DNA from: Succinivibrio dextrinosolvens
Lineage (GTDB): Bacteria; Pseudomonadota; Gammaproteobacteria; Enterobacterales; Succinivibrionaceae
DNA length: 64,000 nt
Assembly (NCBI RefSeq): GCF_900116345.1
Contig: NZ_FPAH01000006.1
Coordinates: 44,315-108,314, forward strand
Direction: 5' to 3'
Shown here piece by piece: positions 1 through 7,784 of this stretch. Below the pieces are notes generated by a model, which was given only the letters and a program-made list of their open reading frames with translations, was not told the DNA's origin and did no database searches. How positions within the stretch are numbered: the stretch's first letter is position 1; every line of letters starts with the position of its first letter. Made by a program: the position numbers and the translations under genes.

Positions 1-501
1 AAGATGACTTGCGCCCTGTTCTATAACAGCAAAATCGGTATCCTTCTCAAGTCTTAAAAGAGTTAGAGGAACACCGATGTCGTTGTTGAAATTGCCGTTG
101 GTACACATGCTCTTTCCACATAGAGAAAGGATTGAATGTGTAAATTCCTTCACTGTGGTCTTGCCGCAGGAACCGGTAAGACTTGCAATTTTAGCCTTGG
201 ACTGACGTCTTACAAGATAACCGCAGTAGCCTAAAGCCTTCTGGGTATCATTACAGAGAATTACAGGTACCCTGCTTACAATACTCTGTGGCAGAACCTT
301 TGAGGAAACCACTGCAACCGCACCGTTGTCGATTGCCTTTTCAATAAAGTCGTGACCGTCGAAACGCTCACCGATAAGAGCAACAAAGAGAGCATCCTTA
401 CAGTTGCGGGAATCTGTGCTTACTGCACTGATTACTCTGTCGTCACCTAATAGCTTATAGTTTGCGTATACTGCAAGCTCACTTAATTTAAAACTAATCA
501 C
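1..501 (-). CDS. murF: UDP-N-acetylmuramoyl-tripeptide--D-alanyl-D-alanine ligase, N-terminal part (cut by window edge)
   Basis: MurF adds D-Ala-D-Ala to UDP-MurNAc-tripeptide in the cytoplasm, the last soluble step of the peptidoglycan precursor pathway. The first 167 codons are present, and the frame runs off the left edge. The start is GTG at 501, giving MISFKLSELA; it overlaps the end of murE by 8 bp, which implies translational coupling. Visible family marks are the Mur-ligase P-loop GSCGKTTVKE near residue 110 and, shortly after, the stretch NGNFNNDIGVP that is typical of MurF. Its place after murE in the dcw cluster fits. The C-terminal domain cannot be judged here. Confidence 0.93.
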   Translation of the reverse strand, partial: MISFKLSELAVYANYKLLGDDRVISAVSTDSRNCKDALFVALIGERFDGHDFIEKAIDNGAVAVVSSKVLPQSIVSRVPVILCNDTQKALGYCGYLVRRQSKAKIASLTGSCGKTTVKEFTHSILSLCGKSMCTNGNFNNDIGVPLTLLRLEKDTDFAVIEQGASHL

Positions 502-1999
502 ACTTAACTCCTAAAAGCTTGCAGGCAATCTCTCTGTCTGAGAAATGAATGGTCTTATCCTTGAAAATCTGATAATCCTCATGGCCTTTACCGGCAATCA
601 CGATACAGTCTTTCTCGGACGCATGCTCAAAGGCGTACTTGATTGCCTTCTCACGATCCTCAATACAGATGTAGTTATGAGCTTCGGCAATTACACCGTT
701 CTGCATATCATCTAAAATTGCCTTTGGATCTTCGGTTCTTGGATTATCTGAGGTGAAGACCGCATGGTCGGCAAATACAGAGGCCTTGATAGCCATAATC
801 GGACGCTTGCCTTTATCTCTGTCACCGCCGCAGCCTAATACACACCATACATCACCGTCAGGATGATGCTCTCTAACACCGCGAAGCACCTGTTCCACAC
901 CATCAGGGGTATGTGCATAGTCAACCACGATATGAGGCTTGTGCTCGGCAACAAAACACTCCATTCTGCCCTTGATTGGTTTGAGCTTTGAAGCTGTAGC
1001 TAAAAGCTTGTCCAATGGGAAGCCCAGATTTAAAAGCACAGTAAGAGCACAGGCAAAGTTCTCTACATTAAAACCGCCTAAAAGGCCGATTTCACATTTG
1101 CCTGAACCATAGCTTGACTCAACCTCGATAGCAATTGAGTGAGCCTTATAGGTTGCAGACTTGATCCAGACATAGCGGTTGAATAAAAGAGAATTTGTTG
1201 AGCTGAAGAAATCACTCTTGCAGCTGTAGGCTACACATCCGTGTAATTCCTCGCTGTACTTGATGCCCTGCTCATTATCAACATTCAGAACAATACGCTT
1301 AGGAGGAACTCTCTTCAGGAAATTCAGTTTAGCCTCGGCATATTTCTCCATGGTCTGGTGATAATCCAGATGATCACGGGTCAGATTGGTATAGCCACCT
1401 GCACTGAAGGTACAGCCGTCAATACGACCTTCAACCGCTCCGATAGATGAAACCTCCAAAGCAGCATAATGAGCACCCTGATGAACCATCTCATTGAGGG
1501 TTTTCTGAAGAGTTACTGCATCCAGGGTTGTATTTGAACTTTTCTGAAGATCAGGCAGGAAACCGAAACCTAAGGTACCTAAAACAGCACACTTGGTATC
1601 CAGGCCAAAGGACAGCCACTGGGCAATAAGCTGAGTAATAGTGCTCTTGCCGTTGGTGCCGGTAATACCGATAAGACCGATTTTGTTGGAAGGGTTATCA
1701 TAGAACCAGCTTGCCAGAAGACCGATTTTCTTATCCTTAGGGATCTTGATGACAGGGATGGTGATACCTTCTAAATCCTCGTCTGATGGAGGATTCTTAT
1801 CCTGATATAAAATAGCCACAGCACCTGCATCCTGAGCAGAGCGCATGTATTTAAGGCCGTTGGTTCTGGTGCCCTTTAAAGCTAAAAAAGCAGAACCGTT
1901 CTTTATCTTTCTTGAATCAATTTCAAGGTCGAGAACCTCAATATCCTCGACCTTTTTCTTTAAACCTAGGAAGCTTACAATCTGTTTTAATTTTTTCAT
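494..1999 (-). CDS. murE: UDP-N-acetylmuramoyl-L-alanyl-D-glutamate--2,6-diaminopimelate ligase
   Basis: MurE adds meso-diaminopimelate to UDP-MurNAc-L-Ala-D-Glu in the cytoplasm. The 501 residues match the usual length. An N-terminal uridine-binding domain is followed by the ATP-binding P-loop GITGTNGKST at residues 111-120. The central domain carries YAHTPDGVE. The C-terminal motif DNPRTEDP near residue 415 is the DNPR signature of DAP-adding, as opposed to lysine-adding, enzymes, so the wall is Gram-negative DAP type. The gene starts 3 bp after the ftsI stop codon and overlaps murF, so it belongs to the dcw operon. Confidence 0.97.
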   Translation of the reverse strand: MKKLKQIVSFLGLKKKVEDIEVLDLEIDSRKIKNGSAFLALKGTRTNGLKYMRSAQDAGAVAILYQDKNPPSDEDLEGITIPVIKIPKDKKIGLLASWFYDNPSNKIGLIGITGTNGKSTITQLIAQWLSFGLDTKCAVLGTLGFGFLPDLQKSSNTTLDAVTLQKTLNEMVHQGAHYAALEVSSIGAVEGRIDGCTFSAGGYTNLTRDHLDYHQTMEKYAEAKLNFLKRVPPKRIVLNVDNEQGIKYSEELHGCVAYSCKSDFFSSTNSLLFNRYVWIKSATYKAHSIAIEVESSYGSGKCEIGLLGGFNVENFACALTVLLNLGFPLDKLLATASKLKPIKGRMECFVAEHKPHIVVDYAHTPDGVEQVLRGVREHHPDGDVWCVLGCGGDRDKGKRPIMAIKASVFADHAVFTSDNPRTEDPKAILDDMQNGVIAEAHNYICIEDREKAIKYAFEHASEKDCIVIAGKGHEDYQIFKDKTIHFSDREIACKLLGVKCD

Positions 2000-2002
2000 T
2001 TT

Positions 2003-3718
2003 TTACTTATCTTTTTTATTTTCTTTTTCCAGAGGTACGTCTGGTTTAATGTTATATAACTGCAATGCTCTGGACATAATCTCACTGAAGGCAGGACCTG
2101 ATACGGTACCGCCATAGAATTTACCTGCCTTAGGTGCATTGATAACTACAACAAGAGCAAATCGAGGATTTGAAATCGGAGCAAATCCGGCGAAGGTTGC
2201 CATATAGAACTTACCGTAAGTTCCACCTGATGCAATTTTTGCAGTACCAGTCTTACCTGCAACACGATAGCGATCAATTGCCGCTTTTCCACCGGTACCG
2301 TTGTTAACTACTGATTCCAGGGCTCGCTGCATATTTACAACCAGCTTCGGAGACATGACATTTGTGCTCTGAGGCGCCTTTGGAACTCTTAGAATTGATA
2401 CAGGCAATCTGTTTCCGCCATTAGCCAGTGTGGCATATGCAGAAGTCAGCTGAATATTGGTAACCGCAACACCATATCCGAAACCTAGTGTTGCCTTATC
2501 AATCTCAGACCAGAAAGGTCTGTTTTCATTTAGTCTGCCAGGGCTTTCACCTGCAAGACCAGATGCGGTTTTACTTCCAAAGCCGAATCTGTCCAGTACC
2601 GACATAATCTTATGAGGACCAAGTCTCATTGAGATACGGGCCATACCGGTATTTGAAGAGTACTTGATAATATCAGCAAGAGTTCCCTGACTCATGGCAT
2701 GAGAATCCCTTACCATTTTACCATCAACTATGAATGGACGGGTATCAAAAACTTCATTCCAATTGGTTGTTTTAGCCTCTAAAGCAGCCAGAGCCACTAG
2801 TGGCTTCATGGTTGAACCAGGTTCGAAAATATCTGTTACTGCCCTATTTTTGGCATTAGTACTGTCAAACTTCTTTCTGTCGTTAGGATCAAAGGATGGA
2901 GAGTTGGCAATGGCCAGAACCTCACCGGTCTTAACATCCATCAGCACAGCAGTTCCGCTGTCCGCATCATTTTCCTTTACAGTATTTTCAAGAGCGGCAT
3001 AGGCAACTTCCTGAAGTCTGTTATCAATACTTAAAACAAGGCTTCCGCCCTGAGTACCCTTTTTAACAGTCCCCAGATTCTCGACAATGTGATTGTATTT
3101 GTCCTTTTTTGCAAGTCTGGTGGAGGCCGTTGAGGTCAAAAATGAGTTAAAGCTCTGCTCAACGCCGTAAACACCTGCACCTTCACCGTTTAAAATACCG
3201 ATCAGGGTGGCGTTCATGGCACCGGTTGGATAATGACGACGGTAGCTGTCACCCAGAATAATGCCGTTCTTGCCCAGTGACTTGAGCTTTTTGGCCTTAT
3301 CAACCTCAAGGTAACGTTTTAAGTGAACAAAGCGTTTAGTCTGATCTGCGGTTCTCTTATATAAGGTGTTGACGTCGATCTCAAGAATCTTGGCAATCTC
3401 TGTCATTCTCTTCTTATCAGCATAAACACCTTCTTCATGAAGGAATTTAGGATCGGCATCTACTGTTTTGACAGGAACAGAAATAGCCAGAATTCTGCCG
3501 TTTCTGTCTGTGATTAGACCGCGAGGAGGCTCATAATGATAATTTCTGACAACTCGAGCATTTCCTTCAGCGATAAGTTTTTCAGGATATAGGATCTGGA
3601 TCCACAGTAGCCTTCCAATTAAGGCTGCCATAATTAAAAAAGCAACACTCCACACACTGAAAATGCGGAATTTGCTTATTTGTAGGCGACTGCTCCCTTG
3701 TTCGTGGATTAGGGCCAT
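2003..3718 (-). CDS. ftsI: Septal peptidoglycan transpeptidase, penicillin-binding protein 3
   Basis: FtsI is the class B PBP that cross-links septal peptidoglycan at the divisome. A short cytoplasmic tail is followed by one membrane anchor at about residues 19-42 and a dimerisation domain with RGLITDRNGRILA near 66-78. The transpeptidase domain has all three active-site motifs: STMK at 302-305 (nucleophile serine), SSN at 354-356 and KTG at 489-491. The length of 571 is close to E. coli PBP3 (588). It lies 1 bp after ftsL and 3 bp before murE, the standard dcw position. Confidence 0.96.
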   Translation of the reverse strand: MALIHEQGSSRLQISKFRIFSVWSVAFLIMAALIGRLLWIQILYPEKLIAEGNARVVRNYHYEPPRGLITDRNGRILAISVPVKTVDADPKFLHEEGVYADKKRMTEIAKILEIDVNTLYKRTADQTKRFVHLKRYLEVDKAKKLKSLGKNGIILGDSYRRHYPTGAMNATLIGILNGEGAGVYGVEQSFNSFLTSTASTRLAKKDKYNHIVENLGTVKKGTQGGSLVLSIDNRLQEVAYAALENTVKENDADSGTAVLMDVKTGEVLAIANSPSFDPNDRKKFDSTNAKNRAVTDIFEPGSTMKPLVALAALEAKTTNWNEVFDTRPFIVDGKMVRDSHAMSQGTLADIIKYSSNTGMARISMRLGPHKIMSVLDRFGFGSKTASGLAGESPGRLNENRPFWSEIDKATLGFGYGVAVTNIQLTSAYATLANGGNRLPVSILRVPKAPQSTNVMSPKLVVNMQRALESVVNNGTGGKAAIDRYRVAGKTGTAKIASGGTYGKFYMATFAGFAPISNPRFALVVVINAPKAGKFYGGTVSGPAFSEIMSRALQLYNIKPDVPLEKENKKDK

Positions 3719-3719
3719 T

Positions 3720-4328
3720 TTATCTTAAATCAATTACAACTTCGTCTTCTGTTTTTGGCTGAACCATGGCTAGTTTATTTATAGCGGACTTTCTGACTAC
3801 TGAATACTCTGTCAGTACTTCTCTCTCAGAAAGCAATGAAAGCCATTCCCTATGCATCAGTTCATTTTTCTGGGTAACTTCATTCAGCTCAATTGTAATA
3901 TCACGTGTCTGCTGAACAATATGTACCTTATAAACTGATAAACATGTTGCTACTAAGATTAACACAAAAGATAAAGAATGTGCGAAAACGTCTTTCAGTA
4001 TTGTTGGAACCAATGCTGTTTTCTTAGCGGGTTCAAGCTCACCTGTGTATAAAGGGATAGCCAGAATCTCAGTAGACAGATCTTCATTCTGAATGTCTGC
4101 ATTGGCGATACGAAGAATTCTCTGCTCTGTAACTTTCGTTACAACAGTTTTTTCTTCCTGCTTGTCTTCCTTAGGTGCATTGATCTGAATCTTTGCAACA
4201 TCAGGAGCCTGTAATTTACTGTTTGCTTTATGTTTGTGAGTCGATCTATCGCCAAATTGGGGTTCTTTTTCTTCCTCAACCGGCAGATTGTCTTCTTCTA
4301 ATTTTCGTAATGCTGATGACTCTTGCAT
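3720..4328 (-). CDS. ftsL: Cell division protein FtsL with an extended cytoplasmic N-terminus
   Basis: FtsL is a bitopic protein that works with FtsB and FtsQ to activate the FtsWI synthase. The identification rests mainly on position between rsmH and ftsI and on topology: one transmembrane segment at about 115-137 followed by a periplasmic stretch of about 65 residues with leucine-zipper-like spacing (139-190). At 202 residues it is much longer than E. coli FtsL (121). The excess is a charged Glu/Lys-rich cytoplasmic region of about 110 residues before the membrane segment, with no domain I recognise. Its start codon directly abuts the rsmH stop. Confidence 0.8.
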   Translation of the reverse strand: MQESSALRKLEEDNLPVEEEKEPQFGDRSTHKHKANSKLQAPDVAKIQINAPKEDKQEEKTVVTKVTEQRILRIANADIQNEDLSTEILAIPLYTGELEPAKKTALVPTILKDVFAHSLSFVLILVATCLSVYKVHIVQQTRDITIELNEVTQKNELMHREWLSLLSEREVLTEYSVVRKSAINKLAMVQPKTEDEVVIDLR

Positions 4329-5279
4329 TTAAGGTTGCCTCTTAAGTCTTCTGCAGACTCTCAAAGTTGCACTTCGAGATCTTACATTTGACTCTATTTC
4401 TTCTGCGGTTGCCTTTATGGCACCACCAACGGGCTCCACCTTTGCTGTAGCTAGTCTCATTTTTTCTGTTTCTTCGAAAGTCAGAGGTAATCCATTAGGA
4501 ACCTTCTGGCCCTGAGACTTATCTTTTATAAATGTTTTTACAATTCTGTCTTCTAATGAATGGAAGCTGATTACACATAATCTTCCATTGTCTGCCAATA
4601 CCTCAAGACTGCTGTCCAGAGCTTTTTTCAGCTCATCAAGCTCACCGTTCACGGCGATTCTCAGTGCCTGGAAACAGCGGGTAGCCTTGTGCTTAGGTGT
4701 TGGCTTGCCACCGATTACTCTCTTAATGAATTCTGAGAGTTCCAAAGTGGTTTCAAAAGGTTTCTTTTCACGGTCTCTTACAATTGCAGCGGCAACCTTT
4801 GAGGCAAAGTTCTCCTCGCCGTAGACCTTGAAAATATAAGCTAAATCCTGTTTTGAATAGGTATTAACAATAGTCTTTGCATCAAGCTTGGCACTCTGAT
4901 CCATTCTCATATCCAGAGGGCCGTCCTTATCAAAGGAGAAACCACGTGATGGATCATCAATCTGAGGAGATGAAACACCAATATCCATCAGAATACCGTC
5001 AACCTTGCCGGCTATTCCAAGTCTTTCACAGACTTCAAGAATATTTGAAAAGGCACTGTGGGTAATGCAGAAACGTTCGTCTTTAATCTCTTTAGCGGCT
5101 TCAACGGCTGTTAAATCTCTGTCCAGTCCGTATAATCTTCCTGAAGGGCCAAGTCTCTCCAAGATCTTTCTTGAGTGCCCTCCCCTACCGAAGGTAGCAT
5201 CAACATATATCCCGTCTGGCTTGATATCAAGACCATCTAAGACTTCATTCAATAAAACAGGAATATGGGAAAAAGCCAT
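4329..5279 (-). CDS. rsmH: 16S rRNA (cytosine(1402)-N(4))-methyltransferase
   Basis: RsmH (MraW) methylates N4 of C1402 in the decoding region of 16S rRNA using S-adenosylmethionine. The 316 residues match the family length. The N-terminal HIPVLLNEVLDGL and the SAM-binding motif DATFGRGGHSRKIL (27-40) are characteristic. Further family marks are GILMDIGVSSPQIDDPSRGF and the C-terminal ISFHSLEDRIVK. The gene lies 21 bp after mraZ and abuts ftsL, as in nearly all dcw clusters. Confidence 0.97.
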   Translation of the reverse strand: MAFSHIPVLLNEVLDGLDIKPDGIYVDATFGRGGHSRKILERLGPSGRLYGLDRDLTAVEAAKEIKDERFCITHSAFSNILEVCERLGIAGKVDGILMDIGVSSPQIDDPSRGFSFDKDGPLDMRMDQSAKLDAKTIVNTYSKQDLAYIFKVYGEENFASKVAAAIVRDREKKPFETTLELSEFIKRVIGGKPTPKHKATRCFQALRIAVNGELDELKKALDSSLEVLADNGRLCVISFHSLEDRIVKTFIKDKSQGQKVPNGLPLTFEETEKMRLATAKVEPVGGAIKATAEEIESNVRSRSATLRVCRRLKRQP

Positions 5280-5300
5280 CTACAACCTTCTAAAGTTAAG

Positions 5301-5783
5301 TTACAGCTTAAGATTGGCAAGCAGGCTATGGGATTCCATTGATTTGCAGGCATCCATAAGCAGATTATTGTCAATCTCACGCTGAGCTTTAAAGTTCTCT
5401 TCGGACCAAAGCTCAAATTTATTGTTAAAGCCAATCAGAAATGCTTTTTTCTCTAGTGAAGCTTCAGTTCTTAATTCCTGTGGAATCAGAATTCTTCCCT
5501 GAGCATCAAGACTACAGAAAACGGCACTTCCAAGTACAATACGCTGAATAGTTCTACAAAGCGGGTCAGTGATAGTAGGTAAGGCACCCAGGGATTCCAC
5601 CACGTTCTCCCACTCGGAGGTTGGATAAATCCACAGGCATTTGTCAAAAAGAGATCTGGTGACTATCAGCTGACCATCAGATTCATCCTTAATGACATCC
5701 TTGTAACGGGCAGGGATAGCCATTCTGCCTTTAAGATCAAGGCTGACATCATTGGTGCCACTTAAGAGAAGGCCTGCAAACAT
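5301..5783 (-). CDS. mraZ: Transcriptional regulator MraZ, first gene of the dcw cluster
   Basis: MraZ is an AbrB-fold DNA-binding protein that binds its own promoter and modulates the dcw operon. The 160 residues include the N-terminal MFAGLLLSGTNDVSLDLKGR and a second half-repeat SLDAQGRILIPQEL near residue 92. These are the two SpoVT-AbrB-like motifs with the usual D-x-(K/Q)-G-R core. The upstream region carries three TGGGN repeats at 5-nt spacing, the known MraZ target, so autoregulation is well supported. Confidence 0.96.
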   Translation of the reverse strand: MFAGLLLSGTNDVSLDLKGRMAIPARYKDVIKDESDGQLIVTRSLFDKCLWIYPTSEWENVVESLGALPTITDPLCRTIQRIVLGSAVFCSLDAQGRILIPQELRTEASLEKKAFLIGFNNKFELWSEENFKAQREIDNNLLMDACKSMESHSLLANLKL

Positions 5784-5812
5784 CCCGATTCCTTATGGGT
5801 TAGATACAATTC

Positions 5813-5837
5813 ACCCACAAATTCCCACTTTCACCCA
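5813..5837 (-). promoter_or_regulatory. MraZ operator: three TGGGN direct repeats
   Basis: Read on the minus strand there are three boxes, TGGGT (5837-5833), TGGGA (5827-5823) and TGGGT (5817-5813), separated by exactly 5 nt each. This matches the established MraZ-binding array. It lies 30 bp upstream of the mraZ start codon and just downstream of a plausible promoter. Confidence 0.88.
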
Positions 5838-5840
5838 TTA

Positions 5841-5868
5841 AGTTTATCAAAAGATTGCAGTTTTTCAA
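5841..5868 (-). promoter_or_regulatory. Putative sigma-70 promoter of the dcw operon
   Basis: On the minus strand TTGAAA (5868-5863) and TAAACT (5846-5841) are separated by 16 bp. Transcription would start at or next to the MraZ boxes, which fits repression or modulation by MraZ. This is inferred from motif match and position only. Confidence 0.5.
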
Positions 5869-6089
5869 GGAAATTAATAATGAGGAGAATTAGATTTCAG
5901 ATTGAAAATCAGTAAGTTAAATATATTTTACAAAAGAGAAAGAGAAAAGATATTTATGTAAATGCTGAGCAAGTCACACGATTGGCTTATTTATGCGCTT
6001 TACCCAAAAAGAAAAAGTTAAGGCTGGAAGTGGTAGAAAAGTGGGAGATTTTTCAGGCACCTGAGAATTCAGATGCCTGAGTTTAAAAA

Positions 6090-7052
6090 TTAAAGAGCGC
6101 CGATTTCCTTATAGAATTTCTCAGCTCCGCTGTGCAGTGGAAGATTAGCAATATCCTTTACAGCGTTCTTAGGATCTAAACCTTTTAGGTTTGACTGGGC
6201 CTGACCTAACTCTTTAATGTTGGTCCAGAAGGTCTTGGTCAGATCATAAACAGTCTGCTCATCAAGATCACCACGACAGAACATTACCATCTTAATTGCT
6301 GTAGTCTTAACTGCCTGATCCTGTCCTGGGTAGGTTCCTGCAGGTATTGTATAAGAGGCATACCAAGGGAACTTCTCTTTTAGAGTGTTCAGGATCTTAT
6401 CCTCAATTGGAATAAGTTTGCTGCCTGAACTTAGGGCCTGAGTTACAGCTGAGGCTGGAACACCTGACATAATCCAGGCACCGTCAATGGTATTGTTCTG
6501 TAACATATCAGCAGCGTCGGTAAAGGTAATGTACTCGGCATTTAGGTCATCAGGGAATTTAAGACCGGCAGCCTCAAAGTGATTCTGACACTCACCGTAT
6601 ACACTGGAGCCTGCTGAAGCTACAGCAAAATGCTTACCTTTAACATCCTCTAAGGTCTTGATTCCTGATTTTCCGGTTACTACAACCTGATTTGGATTGA
6701 AGTAAAGACCTGCTATAACCTTCAGATCAGGATATGCGTAGCCCTCAAAACTGTCTGTACCGTTCAAAGCCTGATAACAGTTGCTGGAGATTGCAATTGA
6801 AACCTGAGCCTCACCTTCAGCAACCTGATTAAGATTATCAATACCGCCTGCTGAAGCCTGACTTGAGGCACTCACATAATCAATTTTCTCATCCCACAGA
6901 TGAGTAATGGCAGCGCCTACTGCATACAGGGCTCCGGATGCGGATGCTGTTGGGAAGTTAATGGAAACCTTTGCATGATTTGCATCAGCTAAGGCATTAG
7001 ATGCAATCATTAAACCAGTAATTGCAGAAACAAGCTTTATCATTTTTTTCAT
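6090..7052 (-). CDS. TAXI-family TRAP transporter solute-binding receptor (orphan)
   Basis: This is a periplasmic receptor of the TAXI subclass of TRAP transporters, which bind small organic anions and hand them to a DctQM-type membrane complex. Residues 1-22 form a Sec signal peptide ending SNALA. The mature part shows family-like segments: the opening VSINFPTASASGALYAVGAA, a VAEGEAQVSIAISSN region and AGGID near residue 69. No TRAP membrane gene lies on either side, so the partner must be elsewhere, or the protein has another role. The ligand cannot be read from the sequence. Confidence 0.85.
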   Translation of the reverse strand: MKKMIKLVSAITGLMIASNALADANHAKVSINFPTASASGALYAVGAAITHLWDEKIDYVSASSQASAGGIDNLNQVAEGEAQVSIAISSNCYQALNGTDSFEGYAYPDLKVIAGLYFNPNQVVVTGKSGIKTLEDVKGKHFAVASAGSSVYGECQNHFEAAGLKFPDDLNAEYITFTDAADMLQNNTIDGAWIMSGVPASAVTQALSSGSKLIPIEDKILNTLKEKFPWYASYTIPAGTYPGQDQAVKTTAIKMVMFCRGDLDEQTVYDLTKTFWTNIKELGQAQSNLKGLDPKNAVKDIANLPLHSGAEKFYKEIGAL

Positions 7053-7214
7053 GAGCAGTACTCCTATGTCGATAGGAATATTATTGATACCAAATTAAGG
7101 TAAGAGCAAGAACAATTACTGTAATTACTTCAAATTTCTGAGGGAATTCCAAAAATCGCAGGATTTAAGAAGAATATGCCCAAGAAAGAGGCAGGAAATA
7201 TGGTTTTGTCAGAC

Positions 7215-7250
7215 TTCAAAAAAAACAAAGCCTCCAATTTGAGTGGAGGC
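7215..7250 (-). terminator. Rho-independent terminator of the HU gene
   Basis: On the minus strand GCCTCC, a 9-nt loop and GGAGGC (7250-7230) are followed by TTTGTTTTTTTT. It lies 20 bp beyond the HU stop codon. Confidence 0.85.
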
Positions 7251-7269
7251 CTGGTCTTAAGAATCTTTA

Positions 7270-7551
7270 TTATTTCTTCTTGTTTACAGCATCTTTTAAT
7301 GCCTGACCTGCACTGAATGCAGGAACTTTGCAGGCTGCAATCTTAATGGTCTGTCCTGTACGAGGATTTCTTCCCTCTCTAGCCTTTCTTGAATTAACTT
7401 TGAAAGTACCAAAGCCGATTAACTGAACTGGCTCGCCTTTCTTTAAGGACTTGGTTACAGCTTCAAGAACTGCATCAAGTGCGCTCTTAGAAGCAACTTT
7501 TGTCAGACCAGACTTTTTAGCAATTGCATCAACTAATTCTGTTTTGTTCAT
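7270..7551 (-). CDS. hup: Nucleoid-associated DNA-binding protein HU
   Basis: HU is a small dimeric protein that bends and compacts DNA in the nucleoid. The 93 residues span the complete fold: [16 protein letters not shown] at the N-terminus, the conserved [20 protein letters not shown] arm region and a lysine-rich C-terminus. The arm motif [10 protein letters not shown] and the length favour HU over IHF. The gene is monocistronic, with its own terminator. Whether it corresponds to hupA or hupB cannot be decided. Confidence 0.94.
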   Translation of the reverse strand: MNKTELVDAIAKKSGLTKVASKSALDAVLEAVTKSLKKGEPVQLIGFGTFKVNSRKAREGRNPRTGQTIKIAACKVPAFSAGQALKDAVNKKK

Positions 7552-7784
7552 ACTATCATTCCTTTTGTTTTGAAGAGTTTACCAACAGCCATTAAATGCG
7601 ACTGTCAATTACAATATAGTGATAACCCCTGCTCTAATCAAGGATTCAAAAGGATGTTAGAGCTTTTTTTCAAACAACAGTAAAAAGATGCGATAAACAT
7701 CAAATAAAAAAGCAGAGATCTGATTAAAAAAGAATCATTCTAGGACATTCAATTCGTGAGAATTGCTAGAAAAAATTTTCTTTC

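Noticed and set aside
6054..6081. Hairpin TCAGGCA/TGCCTGA as terminator of the TAXI gene
   Set aside because: The stem is good, but the following minus-strand sequence is A-rich without a T-run, so it was not called.
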